Shown one piece after another: positions 1-13,744 of a stretch of DNA of 64,000 nucleotides. The notes below the pieces were generated by a model. It searched no databases and was not told where the DNA came from. It saw only the letters and a list, made by a program, of their open reading frames with translations. The stretch comes from MWCO01 sp964488865 (lineage in GTDB: Bacteria; Myxococcota_A; Polyangia; Polyangiales; Polyangiaceae). Both the position numbers and the translations under genes were made by a program. Within the stretch, counting starts at the first letter, position 1; every line of letters starts with the position of its first letter. The stretch covers positions 1-64,000 of the forward strand of contig CAZAWR010000033.1 of NCBI GenBank assembly GCA_964488865.1. Reading direction: 5' to 3'.

Positions 1-305
1 CCCGTGCCGCCCGTCGATCCGCCAGTTCCACCTGTTGAACCGCCGGTTCCTGACGCTCCTGCGGCCCCACCAGTCTCCGCCGTGCCTCCCGAACCCCCAG
101 CACCTGAGGCGCCCGACGCGCCCGACGAGCCCGACGCGCCGGAGCCACCCGCTCCCCCCTCCGCTGTCCAGTTGTCGTCCGTGGTTTCTTCCCCCGTGGC
201 ACACCCCGAAGCCCATCCGAGTCCGAGGGTGAGAGCGCAAAGGATCCTAAGGGAACCCTGTCGGGTCCGATTTCGACGACGCAAGGTGAGCAAGACTTCC
301 TCCAT
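1..305 (-). CDS. Lipoprotein with Gly/Ala/Ser-rich linker, 3' end outside the window
   Basis: Only the first 101 codons are present; the gene runs off the left edge. The N-terminus has a basic region (several Arg), a hydrophobic stretch (ILCALTLGLGWA) and a lipobox-like ASGC, so export and lipidation are likely. After the Cys comes a linker rich in Gly, Ala, Ser and Thr of the type that ties surface domains to the anchor in myxobacteria. The start is ATG at 305; a TTG four codons later has GGAGG just upstream and is an alternative. The functional domain lies outside the window. It is divergent from glnD. Confidence 0.72.
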   Translation of the reverse strand, partial: MEEVLLTLRRRNRTRQGSLRILCALTLGLGWASGCATGEETTDDNWTAEGGAGGSGASGSSGASGASGAGGSGGTAETGGAAGASGTGGSTGGTGGSTGGT

Positions 306-451
306 GAACAGCACCGCGGATGATAGCACACGGTTCCTGCGCCGCGATTGGGGCGAGGAAGGAACCTACCCACGAAAAGTCAGGTCGTCGGGTCCCACCC
401 ACCCTTGGGGTGTGGAAAGCTCGCATCATGCGCTATGACCGGGAGCCAGCA

Positions 452-3124
452 ATGACTCGCGACGAGACCATCGACGCCCGACTCCAGAGCGCAGCCCCCC
501 AGCTGCACACCGAGCTACTCGACTACCTGGGTCGCCACCGCGAGACGCTCCACGCGCGGGTTCGCGACGGCGGCACGGGCTGTGGTCTGGAAGCGTGTGC
601 CTTCGGCGCCCGCGTCTACGACGGCTTGCTCGATACCTTGTTCCGCTGCGCGACCGCCATCGTCTCGGGCAGCACGGCCCCGCGTCGCGCCCTGGGGGCC
701 GTCGGAAGCTACGGCCGCGGTACGCTCGGTTTGCACAGCGACGTCGACGTTCGGATCGTGGTCGAAAAGCAGGATGACGAAGCCGAGGCGCTCGCGCGCG
801 CCCTGCTGTACCCGCTCTGGGACGTCAGGGTGTCCGTCGGCTATCAGGTGGTCGACGTCCCGACGCTGGTGGAGCTTGCCGTCAAGGACTTGCGTACGGC
901 GACGACGATCCTGGATTGGCGGCACGTGGCAGGGGACGAGGCGATGTCGTCGGATCTCGTTGCGCAGGTACAGGAGTCGGTGTTCGGTGATGACGAGGCC
1001 ACGGCGTTCATTGAGCGTCTCGAGGCGGACACGGTGGCTCGGCACGAGCGATTCGGCGCGTCCGTGTACCTGCTGGAACCTGACATCAAGCAGGGGGCGG
1101 GTGGCTTGCGTGATCTCGACGTCGCGCTGTGGGTTGCGAAGGCGCGCTGGAAGGTGAGTCGTTTCGACGATCTCGCTCGCCAGGGAATCTTCGTGCCGGC
1201 CGAGCTCTCCGAGTTGCAGGCGGCCCAATCTCACCTGTGCCGCGTGCGCAACCAGCTCCATTTTCTCGCCGGACGTCGTAGCGACCGCCTCTCCTTCGAC
1301 CGGCAGGAGCAGGTTGCGGTGAGCTTGGGGTTCGGCGACCCTGTCGAAGGGGCGGAGCGCTTGATGAGCGAGCACTACATCCATGCCCACCGGGTCTGCC
1401 GCGCTCGAGAGCGAATCGTGGGGCGTGCCCTCGAGGCGAAGAAGGACGCGCCGGCTGCCCGGCGCATCGCTCCGGGTTTGGTGGCGGCCGGAGACCAGAT
1501 CGCCATCGAGAACGCTGCCGCCCTCGCCCATGAACCCAGGCTTGCCCTCGCGGTCTTCCAGCACGCCGTGATGCGACGTATGCGCCTGAGCCCCGGCACC
1601 CGCGACATCCTACGCCGCGCCTTGCGGATGCAGGGGTTCCAGCAGGCCGTCCGCTCCTTTCCCGAGGCCGGCCAGGCCTTCCTCTCCTTGTGCTGCTCCG
1701 TCCAGGAAACCCAGCTGCGCCAGGACTCCCCCCTCGGCGACATGCACGACGTCGGCTTGCTGACCACGTTCGTTCCTGAGTTCGTGCCCCTCGTCGGTCG
1801 CGTTCACCACGACGTGTACCATGTGCTCACAGTCGACGCGCATTCGATCGCGGCCTTGGACAAGCTGCGGCGGCTTGCCCGTGGCGAGAGCATGGACCCG
1901 CACGGGTTGTTGCGCCGCCTCGCGACGGAGATGGCGCGACCCCGGATCGTGTTCCTCGCGGTGCTCTTGCACGACGTGGGCAAGGCGATCGGGCGCAAGG
2001 ACCACGCGGTGCGCGGGGCTCCCATCGCCTTCGACGTGGCGCGGAGGCTGGGCCTGTCTCGCGACGATGCGCATGAGGTGGCTCATCTCGTGCGCCACCA
2101 CCTGGTCTTGTACCACGTGGCGACGCGGCGCGACGTGGATGACCCTGACGTATGGGACGAGGTAGGCCGCCTCGTGCACGGGACGGAGGGACTGCGCGAG
2201 CTGCTCTTGCTCACCTTCGTGGACGTGAGCACGACCTCCCCGGACGCCATGACCGCGTGGAAGGCGACGTTGCTCGAGCGGCTGTTCCTCAACGTGGAGG
2301 CTCACTTGCTCGGGCGCTCGGACCAGGCGTCGCGAAGCGCGGGAGTTCACGCGCGCATCGAGCGGATCTGTCGGGCGGAAGGGGAGAACGAAGAGCTCTG
2401 CGCCTTTCTCAAGTCCATGCCCGACCGGTACGTGCTCGGACTGGACGAGCGACGGGTGGTGTCGCATGCGCGCATCGCGGCGGCCAGGGTCCCCGGGCAG
2501 GTGCGCGTGGCGGTGTTCCCAGTTCACGCTGGCGCGCTTGCCGAGGTCGTGGTCATGGCGGACGACCAGCCTGGGTTGCTCGCGACCATCGCTGCGGTGC
2601 TCACGGCGAACCGCTACTCCGTGCTCGAGGCCCAGATCCACTCCCGGAAACGTCCTGACGGATGTGCCGAGGTCGTGGACGTGTTCCACGTCTCGGCACC
2701 CAACGGCACGACCTTCGAGGACGTGAGGCGGTCCGTCCCGCGGATGGAAAGCACGTTCGCGGACATCGTCGCCGGCAAGACGTCTGCCGAGGACCTCATG
2801 CGCTCGCGCATGCGTGCGTCTGCCAGCCGTCCATCGCCACCCGTGCCGACCGAGATCGTGGTGGACAACCGCGCCTCCTCCTCCTGGACGGTCGTGGAAG
2901 CCTTCACCCGGGACCGTCCCGGCTTGCTATACGCTCTGGCCAGTACGTTTCGTGACTTGCAGCTGTCCATTCAGCTGGCGAAGATCAACACCGAAGGGAC
3001 GAAGGTCGCCGACGTGTTCTACGTGTCCGATGCCGACGGCACGAAGGTGGTGGAGGCGGCCCGGGTCGAGGCGATCGAGCGTCGCTTGCGGGAGTCCTTG
3101 GAGCAACCGTGGGAAGGGAGCTGA
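452..3124 (+). CDS. glnD: PII uridylyltransferase / uridylyl-removing enzyme
   Basis: Bifunctional nitrogen sensor that uridylylates PII when glutamine is low and removes UMP when it is high; cytosolic. Domains in order: nucleotidyltransferase with GSYGRG at residues 85-90 followed by DVD at 97-99; a helical region; an HD domain with DAHS near residue 463 and LLHDVGK near 505; two C-terminal ACT domains near 700-735 and 812-835. The start at 452 gives 890 aa, the E. coli GlnD length, and GGGAG lies just upstream. An in-frame ATG at 428 would add 8 residues. A TPR lipoprotein begins 2 nt after the stop, so the two are probably co-transcribed. No PII gene is in the window. Confidence 0.95.
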   Translation: MTRDETIDARLQSAAPQLHTELLDYLGRHRETLHARVRDGGTGCGLEACAFGARVYDGLLDTLFRCATAIVSGSTAPRRALGAVGSYGRGTLGLHSDVDVRIVVEKQDDEAEALARALLYPLWDVRVSVGYQVVDVPTLVELAVKDLRTATTILDWRHVAGDEAMSSDLVAQVQESVFGDDEATAFIERLEADTVARHERFGASVYLLEPDIKQGAGGLRDLDVALWVAKARWKVSRFDDLARQGIFVPAELSELQAAQSHLCRVRNQLHFLAGRRSDRLSFDRQEQVAVSLGFGDPVEGAERLMSEHYIHAHRVCRARERIVGRALEAKKDAPAARRIAPGLVAAGDQIAIENAAALAHEPRLALAVFQHAVMRRMRLSPGTRDILRRALRMQGFQQAVRSFPEAGQAFLSLCCSVQETQLRQDSPLGDMHDVGLLTTFVPEFVPLVGRVHHDVYHVLTVDAHSIAALDKLRRLARGESMDPHGLLRRLATEMARPRIVFLAVLLHDVGKAIGRKDHAVRGAPIAFDVARRLGLSRDDAHEVAHLVRHHLVLYHVATRRDVDDPDVWDEVGRLVHGTEGLRELLLLTFVDVSTTSPDAMTAWKATLLERLFLNVEAHLLGRSDQASRSAGVHARIERICRAEGENEELCAFLKSMPDRYVLGLDERRVVSHARIAAARVPGQVRVAVFPVHAGALAEVVVMADDQPGLLATIAAVLTANRYSVLEAQIHSRKRPDGCAEVVDVFHVSAPNGTTFEDVRRSVPRMESTFADIVAGKTSAEDLMRSRMRASASRPSPPVPTEIVVDNRASSSWTVVEAFTRDRPGLLYALASTFRDLQLSIQLAKINTEGTKVADVFYVSDADGTKVVEAARVEAIERRLRESLEQPWEGS

Positions 3125-3126
3125 AG

Positions 3127-4113
3127 ATGGAACGACAGGCAGTGAGGCTGGGTTGGCGGTTGGGATGGGTCGGTCTCTTGCTGCTGGCGGCATGCGGAGG
3201 GCCCCCGGCGGAGCCTGCCACGCCGACTGGCGCCCCTGCTGAGGATCCGCCGGCTTCCGAGGACGACTCCGAGGCGGTGGCCGAGGGAGAGGAGGCGATC
3301 AAGGCCAAGGACTTCGACAAGGCCAAGACCGTGTTCTCGGGGATTGTCCAGCGGCGGCCGGACCATCCCAAGGCGAACCACTACCTTGCCGTTGCGCTCG
3401 AGAACCTCGGGGACGCAGAGGGCGCGGAGAAGCACTATCGCGTGGCCCTCGCCGCGGCACCCACGCTGACGGACACCGCGTTGAACCTCTCTGCGTTGCT
3501 GATCGATGCCCAGCGCTTCGACGAGGCGGAGAAAGTGCTGGCGGCCTCGGCGAAGCGGAACCCGAAGGACCCGGCGGTTCAGGTCAACCTCGCGTACGCA
3601 CGCATGGGGATGAAGGACGTGGCAGGTGCGCAGGCGGCGTTCGACGCAGCCCTTGCGCTCGGTGACACGCCGGACGTGCGATTGGGGCTGGCGGAGTTGC
3701 TCGTGGAGAATGACAAGCTCGAGGAGGCGGTGCCCCACATCGACAGGGCGGTGCAGCAGGCGGCGCAAAGCGTGGACGTGCTCGCCATGTCCGCCGAGTT
3801 GTACCGCAAGGCGCGCGCGCCCGACGCGTGCATCAGCACCTACGACAAGGCCATTGCCCTCAAGCCCGTGGCGCAGCTCTACGCTAACCGCGGCGTCTGC
3901 AAGCAAATGAAGAAGGACCAGGCCGGGGCCAAGGCCGACTACAAGAAGGCCATCGAGACCGACCCCACCTACGCTCCCGCCCACTTCCTGTACGGTCGCT
4001 TCCTGCTCACCGTGGAGAAGAACAAGAAGGCGGCGATCGAAGCGTTCGAGGCGTGCGTGCGTGTCGCCCCCGACAGCAAGTGCAAAGAAGCCGCCGACGA
4101 GGCGCGCAAGTAG
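3127..4113 (+). CDS. TPR-repeat lipoprotein
   Basis: 328 aa. A short basic N-terminus, a Leu-rich hydrophobic stretch and the lipobox LAAC give a signal peptidase II site, so the protein is probably anchored in the envelope. A Pro/Ala/Glu-rich linker follows, then tandem tetratricopeptide repeats through most of the protein (units of the type A..L..GD.EGAEKHYR.AL and F..A..LGDTPDVRLGLA). TPR proteins bind partner proteins; no catalytic motif is seen. ATG at 3127 lies 2 nt after glnD and is chosen because it places the signal peptide at the N-terminus. It converges with parB, with only 5 nt between the two stops. Confidence 0.85.
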   Translation: MERQAVRLGWRLGWVGLLLLAACGGPPAEPATPTGAPAEDPPASEDDSEAVAEGEEAIKAKDFDKAKTVFSGIVQRRPDHPKANHYLAVALENLGDAEGAEKHYRVALAAAPTLTDTALNLSALLIDAQRFDEAEKVLAASAKRNPKDPAVQVNLAYARMGMKDVAGAQAAFDAALALGDTPDVRLGLAELLVENDKLEEAVPHIDRAVQQAAQSVDVLAMSAELYRKARAPDACISTYDKAIALKPVAQLYANRGVCKQMKKDQAGAKADYKKAIETDPTYAPAHFLYGRFLLTVEKNKKAAIEAFEACVRVAPDSKCKEAADEARK

Positions 4114-4118
4114 CGCCC

Positions 4119-5008
4119 CTACGTCAAGCCGAGGGACGCCAAGATCTCGTCGAGCTCGTCGAGCGTCGCGTACGCGATCGCGATCTCACCCTTACCGCCG
4201 TTGTCCCGAACTTCGACCTTGTGCCCCACGTGCCGGGTCAGACGCTGCTCCAGGTCGCGCACGTTGGCACTCTTGACCTCCGGCGCCTCCTTCGGCTTCG
4301 GCCCTGCCGGCGTGCCGTCCCGCTGCTGCCGCACCAAGGCCTCGACCTTCCGTACGCTCAACTTGCCCCGGACAGCCTTGTCAGCGAGCTGCTCGATGGC
4401 CGACCCCTCCACGGCCCCGAGAAGCGCTCGCGCATGCCCCTCCGACAGCTTCCCCTCCACCACCATCGTCCGGACACGCGGCGGGAGCTTCAACAGCCGC
4501 AACGCGTTCGTCACCGTCGTCCGGTCCTTGTGGAGCCGGTTCGCGACGGTCTCGTGGGTGTAGCCGTGCTCCTGGATCAAGCGCTCGATCGCTTCGGCCA
4601 CCTCGATGGGGTCCAAGTCTTCGCGCTGCAGGTTCTCGATGAGAGCCAGCTCGAACGCCGTGTTCGGGGAGACGTCCTTGACGACGACGAGCAACTCCTT
4701 GATCCCGGCGCGCTGGGCCGCTCGCCAACGCCGCTCTCCCGCGATGATCTCGAAACGGTCCGGGGAGCTGGGGCTGCGACGCACCACCAGGGGCTCGATG
4801 AGGCCGTGCTCCTTGAGGGACGCGGCGAGCTCATCGAGCCGGGCGCCGTCCATGTGCTGCCGGGGCTGCCCCTTCTGGGGGTGAAGGGCCTCGATGGGGC
4901 AAGTGAAGACCGAGCGGTCGCCATAGCTGGCCCCGGAGGGTGTGCTGGTGGAGACGGAGGGAAGCAGCGCGTCCAGGCCCCTTCCCAGGGCGCGCTTCTT
5001 CTCCGTGC

Positions 5009-5012
<4 letters not shown>
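4119..5012 (-). CDS. parB: Chromosome-partitioning protein ParB
   Basis: 297 aa. It starts with the typical MSTEKKRALGRGLDALLPS. The ParB/Srx CTP-binding domain follows (QPRQHMDGARLDELAASLKE, then the GERRWRAA motif), next a helix-turn-helix DNA-binding region (THETVANRLHKDRTTVTNAL), and a C-terminal dimerisation part. ParB binds parS sites, spreads and loads condensin. Its ATG overlaps the parA stop as ATGA, so translation is coupled. The reading frame stays open upstream of this ATG, but that extension only shadows parA. No complete parS site was recognised in the window. Confidence 0.95.
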
Positions 5013-5785
<773 letters not shown>

Positions 5786-6217
5786 GGGGAAGACGGCATT
5801 AGCCTTCGAGGGAGTGGTTCTGCAAGGCCGATGTGGGATGGTTGCTCCAACCCCGCGAATTGCATGGGAGGAGATCGGCAGGGAGGATCCATGAGGAGAG
5901 TCTCGGCGAGGGACGAAGGAAAAACGACGTCCGCTTTTTGGCCCATGTCAGCCATGGGAATACAGTATCCCACCAGGTGCGACATGGTGGGTTCGAAACA
6001 AAGAATCGCGTTGGGCAAGGCATTGGAAGAGGGCTTGCTGCAGCCTGGGGCTGAGCGGGCGATGGCGTCGGTCTTCTGGGCGACGTCGCGGCAGCGAAGT
6101 CGAGCGCAGCTGAGGGTACTGGGAGAGGTTCGCCCGATCGGGGAGAGCGGTTCGAGGCGAGGGTTCTAGGCAGCGGTTGCCGTGCCCCACCAAGGGGACG
6201 GCGGGAGGATTTGCGAG
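5786..6217. other. Gene-poor interval upstream of parA
   Basis: About 430 bp between the divergent parA start and the small gene at 6218. Short open frames on both strands have no convincing ribosome site or protein-like composition. The stretch around 5920-6010 is less GC-rich than its surroundings, as expected if the parAB promoter lies here, but no promoter with acceptable spacing could be assigned. Confidence 0.4.
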
Positions 6218-6382
6218 ATGGCGAGGAGCTACAGCTCGTGGGCCGAATTTGAGCGAGAAGAAATCCGTCCGAGCTTCAAGATCGGTTTTTCCATCGACGA
6301 CCTCGAGGAGCACGCTTTCGAGCGCGACAAGTACGACGACATCGAAGGCGACGACTTCCTCGATCCTGACGACGTCTACTGA
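6218..6382 (+). CDS. Small acidic protein of unknown function
   Basis: 54 aa, MARSYSSWAEFEREEIRP at the N-terminus and a strongly acidic C-terminal third (DDIEGDDFLDPDDVY). GGGAGGAT lies about 9 nt upstream of the ATG, and a strong Rho-independent terminator follows 60 bp after the stop, so this looks like a real monocistronic gene. There is no signal peptide, membrane segment or Cys motif. I do not recognise a named family and propose no function. Confidence 0.65.
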   Translation: MARSYSSWAEFEREEIRPSFKIGFSIDDLEEHAFERDKYDDIEGDDFLDPDDVY

Positions 6383-6444
6383 ATTTGTCTTCGGTCCGGG
6401 GGCCTGGCGTCCCCGGACGCGAAGCTCGTCCCTCCCGGGACATG

Positions 6445-6483
6445 GAGCCCTGGCGGTCGCCTCCCGCCGGGGCTCGCTTTTTT
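6445..6483 (+). terminator. Rho-independent terminator after the small acidic gene
   Basis: GAGCCC (6445-6450) pairs with GGGCTC (6470-6475), and inside it GGCGG (6452-6456) pairs with CCGCC (6464-6468), leaving a 7-nt loop. Six T follow at 6478-6483. This is the clearest terminator in the window. Confidence 0.8.
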
Positions 6484-6629
6484 GTCCGGCACGTCCCCAA
6501 AACTTTCCGAAGGGCTTGACGTGGTGACCGTGGCATGGCACGAGCACCCGCCCGCGTGGCGGTCCGCCTGTCATGGCATGAGCCGAAGGGACAGACGTAC
6601 GACGCCGCGCCTCGGTTGGGAGACCCACC

Positions 6630-7925
6630 ATGCAGGTCACGGTAGAGAGACTATCCCCAGTTCTGGTCGAGTTTCACGTCACGGTTCCCGTCGAGCGGGT
6701 CAAGGCATCCATGAAGCGTGCCTTTGACAACCTCGCCAGGTCCGTTCATGTCAAGGGCTTCCGCAAGGGAAAGGCCCCCCAGCAAGTGCTACAGCACCTC
6801 TACGGCGACCGCATCGCCGTCGATGTCTCCACCAAGCTGGTGGAAGACACGCTGAGCGCCGCGCTGAAGGACAAGAGCATCCGTCCGATCTCGAACCCGC
6901 AAATCGAGAAGCCCAAGCCCAATCCGAGCGAGGACTTCGCCTACACCGCTCGCTTCGAGGTCACCCCGGACATCGAGAAGGTCGACTACGAGGGGCTCGC
7001 GGTCAAGCGGCCCGTCTACCCGGTGGCGGACATCATGATCGATCAAGAGATCGAGAAGCTGCGCGTGCGCCACGCCACGCTGGTCGCGCCCGACCCCGCC
7101 CGTCCGGTCCGAAAGGAAGACGTGGTCACCTTCGACTTCGTGCTCGAGGTCGGTGGCAAGAGTGTCCCCGGCGGCGAGGGCAGCGACGTGACGGCGGAGG
7201 TTGGCAGCGCCAACTTGCTCCCCGAGCTCAGCGAAGGCTTCGAGGGCAAGGAGGTCGGCGCGGTGTTCGACGTGGCCCTCACGTTCCCCGAGAACTACCA
7301 GCGCCAGGAGTTCCGCGGGATGAAGGGTGGGTTCCACGTGACCCTCAAGGAGATCAAGCAGCGCGTTCTGCCCGTGGCCGACGACGAGTTCGCCAAGGAC
7401 GTGGGCACGTTCGACACGCTCGAGGCGCTGCGGCAGGACATCCGCCAGAAGATCGAGAAGTCGCATGCCGAGCGGGTGGAGAACGAGGTCGCCGAGGCGC
7501 TCGTGGTTGAGCTCTGCAAGAAGAACCCCGTCCCCGTCCCGCCCTCCCTCGTGGACCAGCAGGCCCGCATGCAGGAAAACGAGATCATCGAGCGCGCCCG
7601 CTCTCAGGGCAACGAGGTGCGGTCCGTCTCTCCGGACATGCGCCAGCGCATCCGCATCGACGCGGAAGTCAAGGTCCGCGCCGGCCTGCTCATGGCCGAG
7701 ATCGCCAAGTCCCAGAAGATCCAGATCACGGACGAAGACATCCAGAAGGCCTACGTCGAGCTGGCGGAGCAGACGGGCCAGAACGTGAACAAGATCAAGG
7801 TGCAGTATCGTGACCCGAAGCAGCGCGAGATGCTGATCGGCATGATCCTGGAGGACAAGGTCCTGACCATCATCGAGCAGGCTGCCAAAATCGAGGACCA
7901 GGTCGCCGGCTCCGAGGCCGGGTGA
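6630..7925 (+). CDS. tig: Trigger factor, ribosome-associated chaperone
   Basis: 431 aa. The N-terminal ribosome-binding domain carries the signature GFRKGKAPQQ near residue 48; a PPIase (FKBP-like) domain follows (EDVVTFDFVLEVGGK near residue 160 onward); the rest is the helical chaperone domain. It binds nascent chains at the ribosome exit tunnel and catalyses prolyl isomerisation. The order tig-clpP-clpX-lon is widely conserved and groups folding with degradation. ATG at 6630 fits the family N-terminus (MQVTVERLSPVLVEF). Confidence 0.96.
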   Translation: MQVTVERLSPVLVEFHVTVPVERVKASMKRAFDNLARSVHVKGFRKGKAPQQVLQHLYGDRIAVDVSTKLVEDTLSAALKDKSIRPISNPQIEKPKPNPSEDFAYTARFEVTPDIEKVDYEGLAVKRPVYPVADIMIDQEIEKLRVRHATLVAPDPARPVRKEDVVTFDFVLEVGGKSVPGGEGSDVTAEVGSANLLPELSEGFEGKEVGAVFDVALTFPENYQRQEFRGMKGGFHVTLKEIKQRVLPVADDEFAKDVGTFDTLEALRQDIRQKIEKSHAERVENEVAEALVVELCKKNPVPVPPSLVDQQARMQENEIIERARSQGNEVRSVSPDMRQRIRIDAEVKVRAGLLMAEIAKSQKIQITDEDIQKAYVELAEQTGQNVNKIKVQYRDPKQREMLIGMILEDKVLTIIEQAAKIEDQVAGSEAG

Positions 7926-8098
7926 TCGGGGTTGCTCCTCCCTTTCCTCGCTGACCTTTCCCTCTTCCCATCAGCGTTTTCGACGCACTTGCCGTCGAGC
8001 GGACGCGGGTCCGCGTCTTGCCACTGGCAGTCTGCGCCCGCGTCGCTAGGATTCCCCCGCGGGGCGATCCCCCGCAAGGCACGTTCACAGGAGGCACC

Positions 8099-8749
8099 AT
8101 GAGCAAGCGACCTGGCAATCGTTCGCAGGCCATCGAGACGATCGAGCGCACACGCGACTTCATCCCCTATCCCCAGGTCGTCGAGACCACCCACCGGGGC
8201 GAACGCAGCTGGGACATCTTCAGCCGTCTGCTCAAGGACCGAATCGTGTTCCTTGGCACCGAGGTCAACGACGACGTCGCGAACATCATCATCGCGCAGT
8301 TGCTCTTTCTGGAGAGCGAGGACCCGGACAAGGACGTTCAGCTGTACATCAACAGCCCGGGCGGCGTGGTGACGGCCGGCCTCGCGATCTTTGACACGAT
8401 GCAGTACGTCCGCTGCCCCGTGTCGACCATCTGCATCGGCCAGGCGGCTTCGATGGGGGCGGTCTTGCTCTGCGCTGGGGGCAAGGGGCGACGGTTCGCG
8501 CTTCCTCATTCTCGCGTGTTGCTCCACCAGCCCATGGGTGGCGCACGCGGGCAGGCCTCGGACATCGAGATCCAGGCGCGGGAAATCCGCCATCTCAAGG
8601 ACGTCCTCACCCAGATCCTCGTGGATGCCACTGGCAAGACCACCGAGCAGATCAGCAAGGACATCGACCGCGACTTTTATCTTGGCGCGGAGCAGGCCAA
8701 GGAATACGGCATCGTGGATGAGGTGTTCCAGCCCAAGAAGAAAGGCTGA
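8099..8749 (+). CDS. clpP: ATP-dependent Clp protease proteolytic subunit
   Basis: 216 aa serine peptidase that forms the tetradecameric barrel degrading substrates delivered by ClpX. Catalytic triad visible as Ser118 (GQAASMGA), His143 (RVLLHQP) and Asp192 (DIDRDFYLGA). The ATG at 8099 has CAGGAGG at 8088-8094 and gives the usual N-terminal length; the frame is open further upstream but lacks a ribosome site there. It lies 170 bp after tig and 165 bp before clpX. Confidence 0.96.
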   Translation: MSKRPGNRSQAIETIERTRDFIPYPQVVETTHRGERSWDIFSRLLKDRIVFLGTEVNDDVANIIIAQLLFLESEDPDKDVQLYINSPGGVVTAGLAIFDTMQYVRCPVSTICIGQAASMGAVLLCAGGKGRRFALPHSRVLLHQPMGGARGQASDIEIQAREIRHLKDVLTQILVDATGKTTEQISKDIDRDFYLGAEQAKEYGIVDEVFQPKKKG

Positions 8750-8864
8750 AGCAACCACGACGGAACCGTTGTCTTCAAGGGCGTGGGGCTCTGCGTGTCT
8801 CGTTCGATACGTGCCTGCCGTTCCCTTGCGACAGGGGCTTCTGGGATCTAGACTACGCAAGCAG

Positions 8865-8902
8865 GAGCCCGCGGGCTTCTTGATACGCCCGACGGGCTCT
8901 TT
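8865..8902 (+). terminator. Possible attenuating hairpin between clpP and clpX
   Basis: GAGCCCG (8865-8871) and CGGGCTC (8893-8899) are perfect inverted repeats around a 21-nt loop and are followed by only three T. It could attenuate read-through into clpX or protect clpP mRNA. The short T run makes it weak as a terminator. Confidence 0.35.
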
Positions 8903-8914
8903 GTCGAGGTAGAT

Positions 8915-10171
<1,257 letters not shown>

Positions 10172-10234
10172 GCTCCCCTCCGCCCCGACCCGTGACCCCA
10201 CCTTGCTTTCGACCTTCGCGTCGAGGAGTTTTCG

Positions 10235-12718
<2,484 letters not shown>

Positions 12719-12744
12719 GCGGTCGGCTCGGGCGAGACGTCCTT

Positions 12745-12819
12745 GGGCGGATAGCTCAGCGGTAGAGCGCTGGCCTTACAAGCCGGATGTCGCAGGTTCG
12801 AAACCTGTTCCGCCCACCA
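12745..12819 (+). tRNA. tRNA-Val (anticodon UAC)
   Basis: A 75-nt cloverleaf. Acceptor GGGCGGA pairs with TCCGCCC, the D arm is GCTC/GAGC, the anticodon stem CTGGC/GCCGG encloses loop CTTACAA (anticodon TAC), and the T arm contains TTCGAAA. Discriminator A and an encoded CCA end at 12819. A dispersed structured repeat begins 2 nt after the CCA. Confidence 0.95.
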
Positions 12820-12821
12820 GA

Positions 12822-12981
12822 CCCAAATCAAGCGCTCCGCGCTGCTTTGGGTCCAGGTCTCTCCAAGGGGGCTTTCGCAAAGTCCCTCGCTGCGCTCACC
12901 GCGGCTCACCCCAAGACGCCTCCCCGTCGGCTCGGATAGCCCCAAACCCAAGCACGCTCTTCGAAGAGGGCTTGGTTTGGG
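12822..12981 (+). repeat. Dispersed structured repeat, copy 1 (behind tRNA-Val)
   Basis: 160 bp that begins CCCAAATCAAGC and ends GCTTGGTTTGGG, an imperfect terminal inverted repeat. The interior matches copy 3 at 53068-53237 in the same orientation and copy 2 at 41635-41755 in the opposite one. It contains a GGGGGCTTT/AAAG-CCC hairpin (one mismatch in this copy) and the conserved GCGCTCACCGCGGCTCACCCC. It encodes no gene. Its left end directly abuts tRNA-Val, and a gene-free tail continues to about 13200. Confidence 0.8.
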
Positions 12982-13201
12982 ACTCTGTTCCTGCTTGTTC
13001 GCGCTTCGCAGTTCCCGTCGCTCGTTTGCCCGAGGGATCTTCCAGCGCTTTGATGGCCGGGAGAACCGTTGCCGAGCCCGTTCTTCCCAACCAACAAGCC
13101 TCCTGACCACGAGACCCTTGGCTTGGGGACCCCGGGGCTGGTAGCGTGTGCCTTCGTTCATGCAGCATGCTTGCACCACGGGAGCGGGTGGACAGGGGGC
13201 G

Positions 13202-13744
13202 ATGCTTCCGGCCCGCTCTTCCCCTATCGGCCGCCGCGTGGCGTGGGTGGCCTACGTCGGGACGCTTGCCGTCAGCTTGGCGGGCGTTGCTCTGGTTGTG
13301 GGCGCCCCGTGGTTCCGCGCGCACGGACACGACGGCGCGAGTGTCGTGCTCTACGAGGCTTTCCGCCCGGTGTGCCACCAGGACCCGCTTCGAAGCTTTC
13401 ACCTGTGGGGGCACGCACTCGCGGTCTGCTCGCGTTGCTCGGCCCTGCTCTTCGGCGGCGTGATCGGTCTGCTGCTCGTCCCGGTGTTGCGTTCCGTCGA
13501 AGCTTGCCTTCCCAGGCGGCGATGGCTTGCCCTGGCGGTCGTCCCCTGCGTCCTCGACGTCGTGCTTGGATGGTTTGGGGTACCCAACACGTTCTGGTCG
13601 CGGGCCGTGTCGGGCGGTCTGCTTGGCGCAACCACGGCGTTTTACCTCGTGCCAGCCATGGTGGCTGCCGCGCGTGAGCTGTTCATCAAGACGTCCAACA
13701 ACGATGGCGGTGGAGCCGTCGGGGAGCCAGTGAGGAATCCATGA
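13202..13744 (+). CDS. DUF2085-type small membrane protein
   Basis: 180 aa with about four membrane segments. It has the family's conserved Cys/His signature: CHQDPLRSFHLWGHALAVC and then CSRCSALLFGG, which could bind a metal or haem at the membrane; the function of the family is unknown. ATG at 13202 follows a purine-rich CAGGGGGCG; an in-frame ATG 18 codons earlier exists but has a poor site. The stop overlaps the next gene as ATGA, so the two are co-translated. Confidence 0.7.
   Translation: MLPARSSPIGRRVAWVAYVGTLAVSLAGVALVVGAPWFRAHGHDGASVVLYEAFRPVCHQDPLRSFHLWGHALAVCSRCSALLFGGVIGLLLVPVLRSVEACLPRRRWLALAVVPCVLDVVLGWFGVPNTFWSRAVSGGLLGATTAFYLVPAMVAAARELFIKTSNNDGGGAVGEPVRNP

Noticed and set aside
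7331..7345. Possible parS site for the nearby ParB
   Set aside because: The sequence GGGTTCCACGTGACC matches only part of the palindromic parS consensus; other half-sites (near 2682 and 6671) are even weaker. No complete site was found.
8018..8098. Longer N-terminus for ClpP
   Set aside because: The frame is open, but the strong CAGGAGG site and family length select the ATG at 8099.
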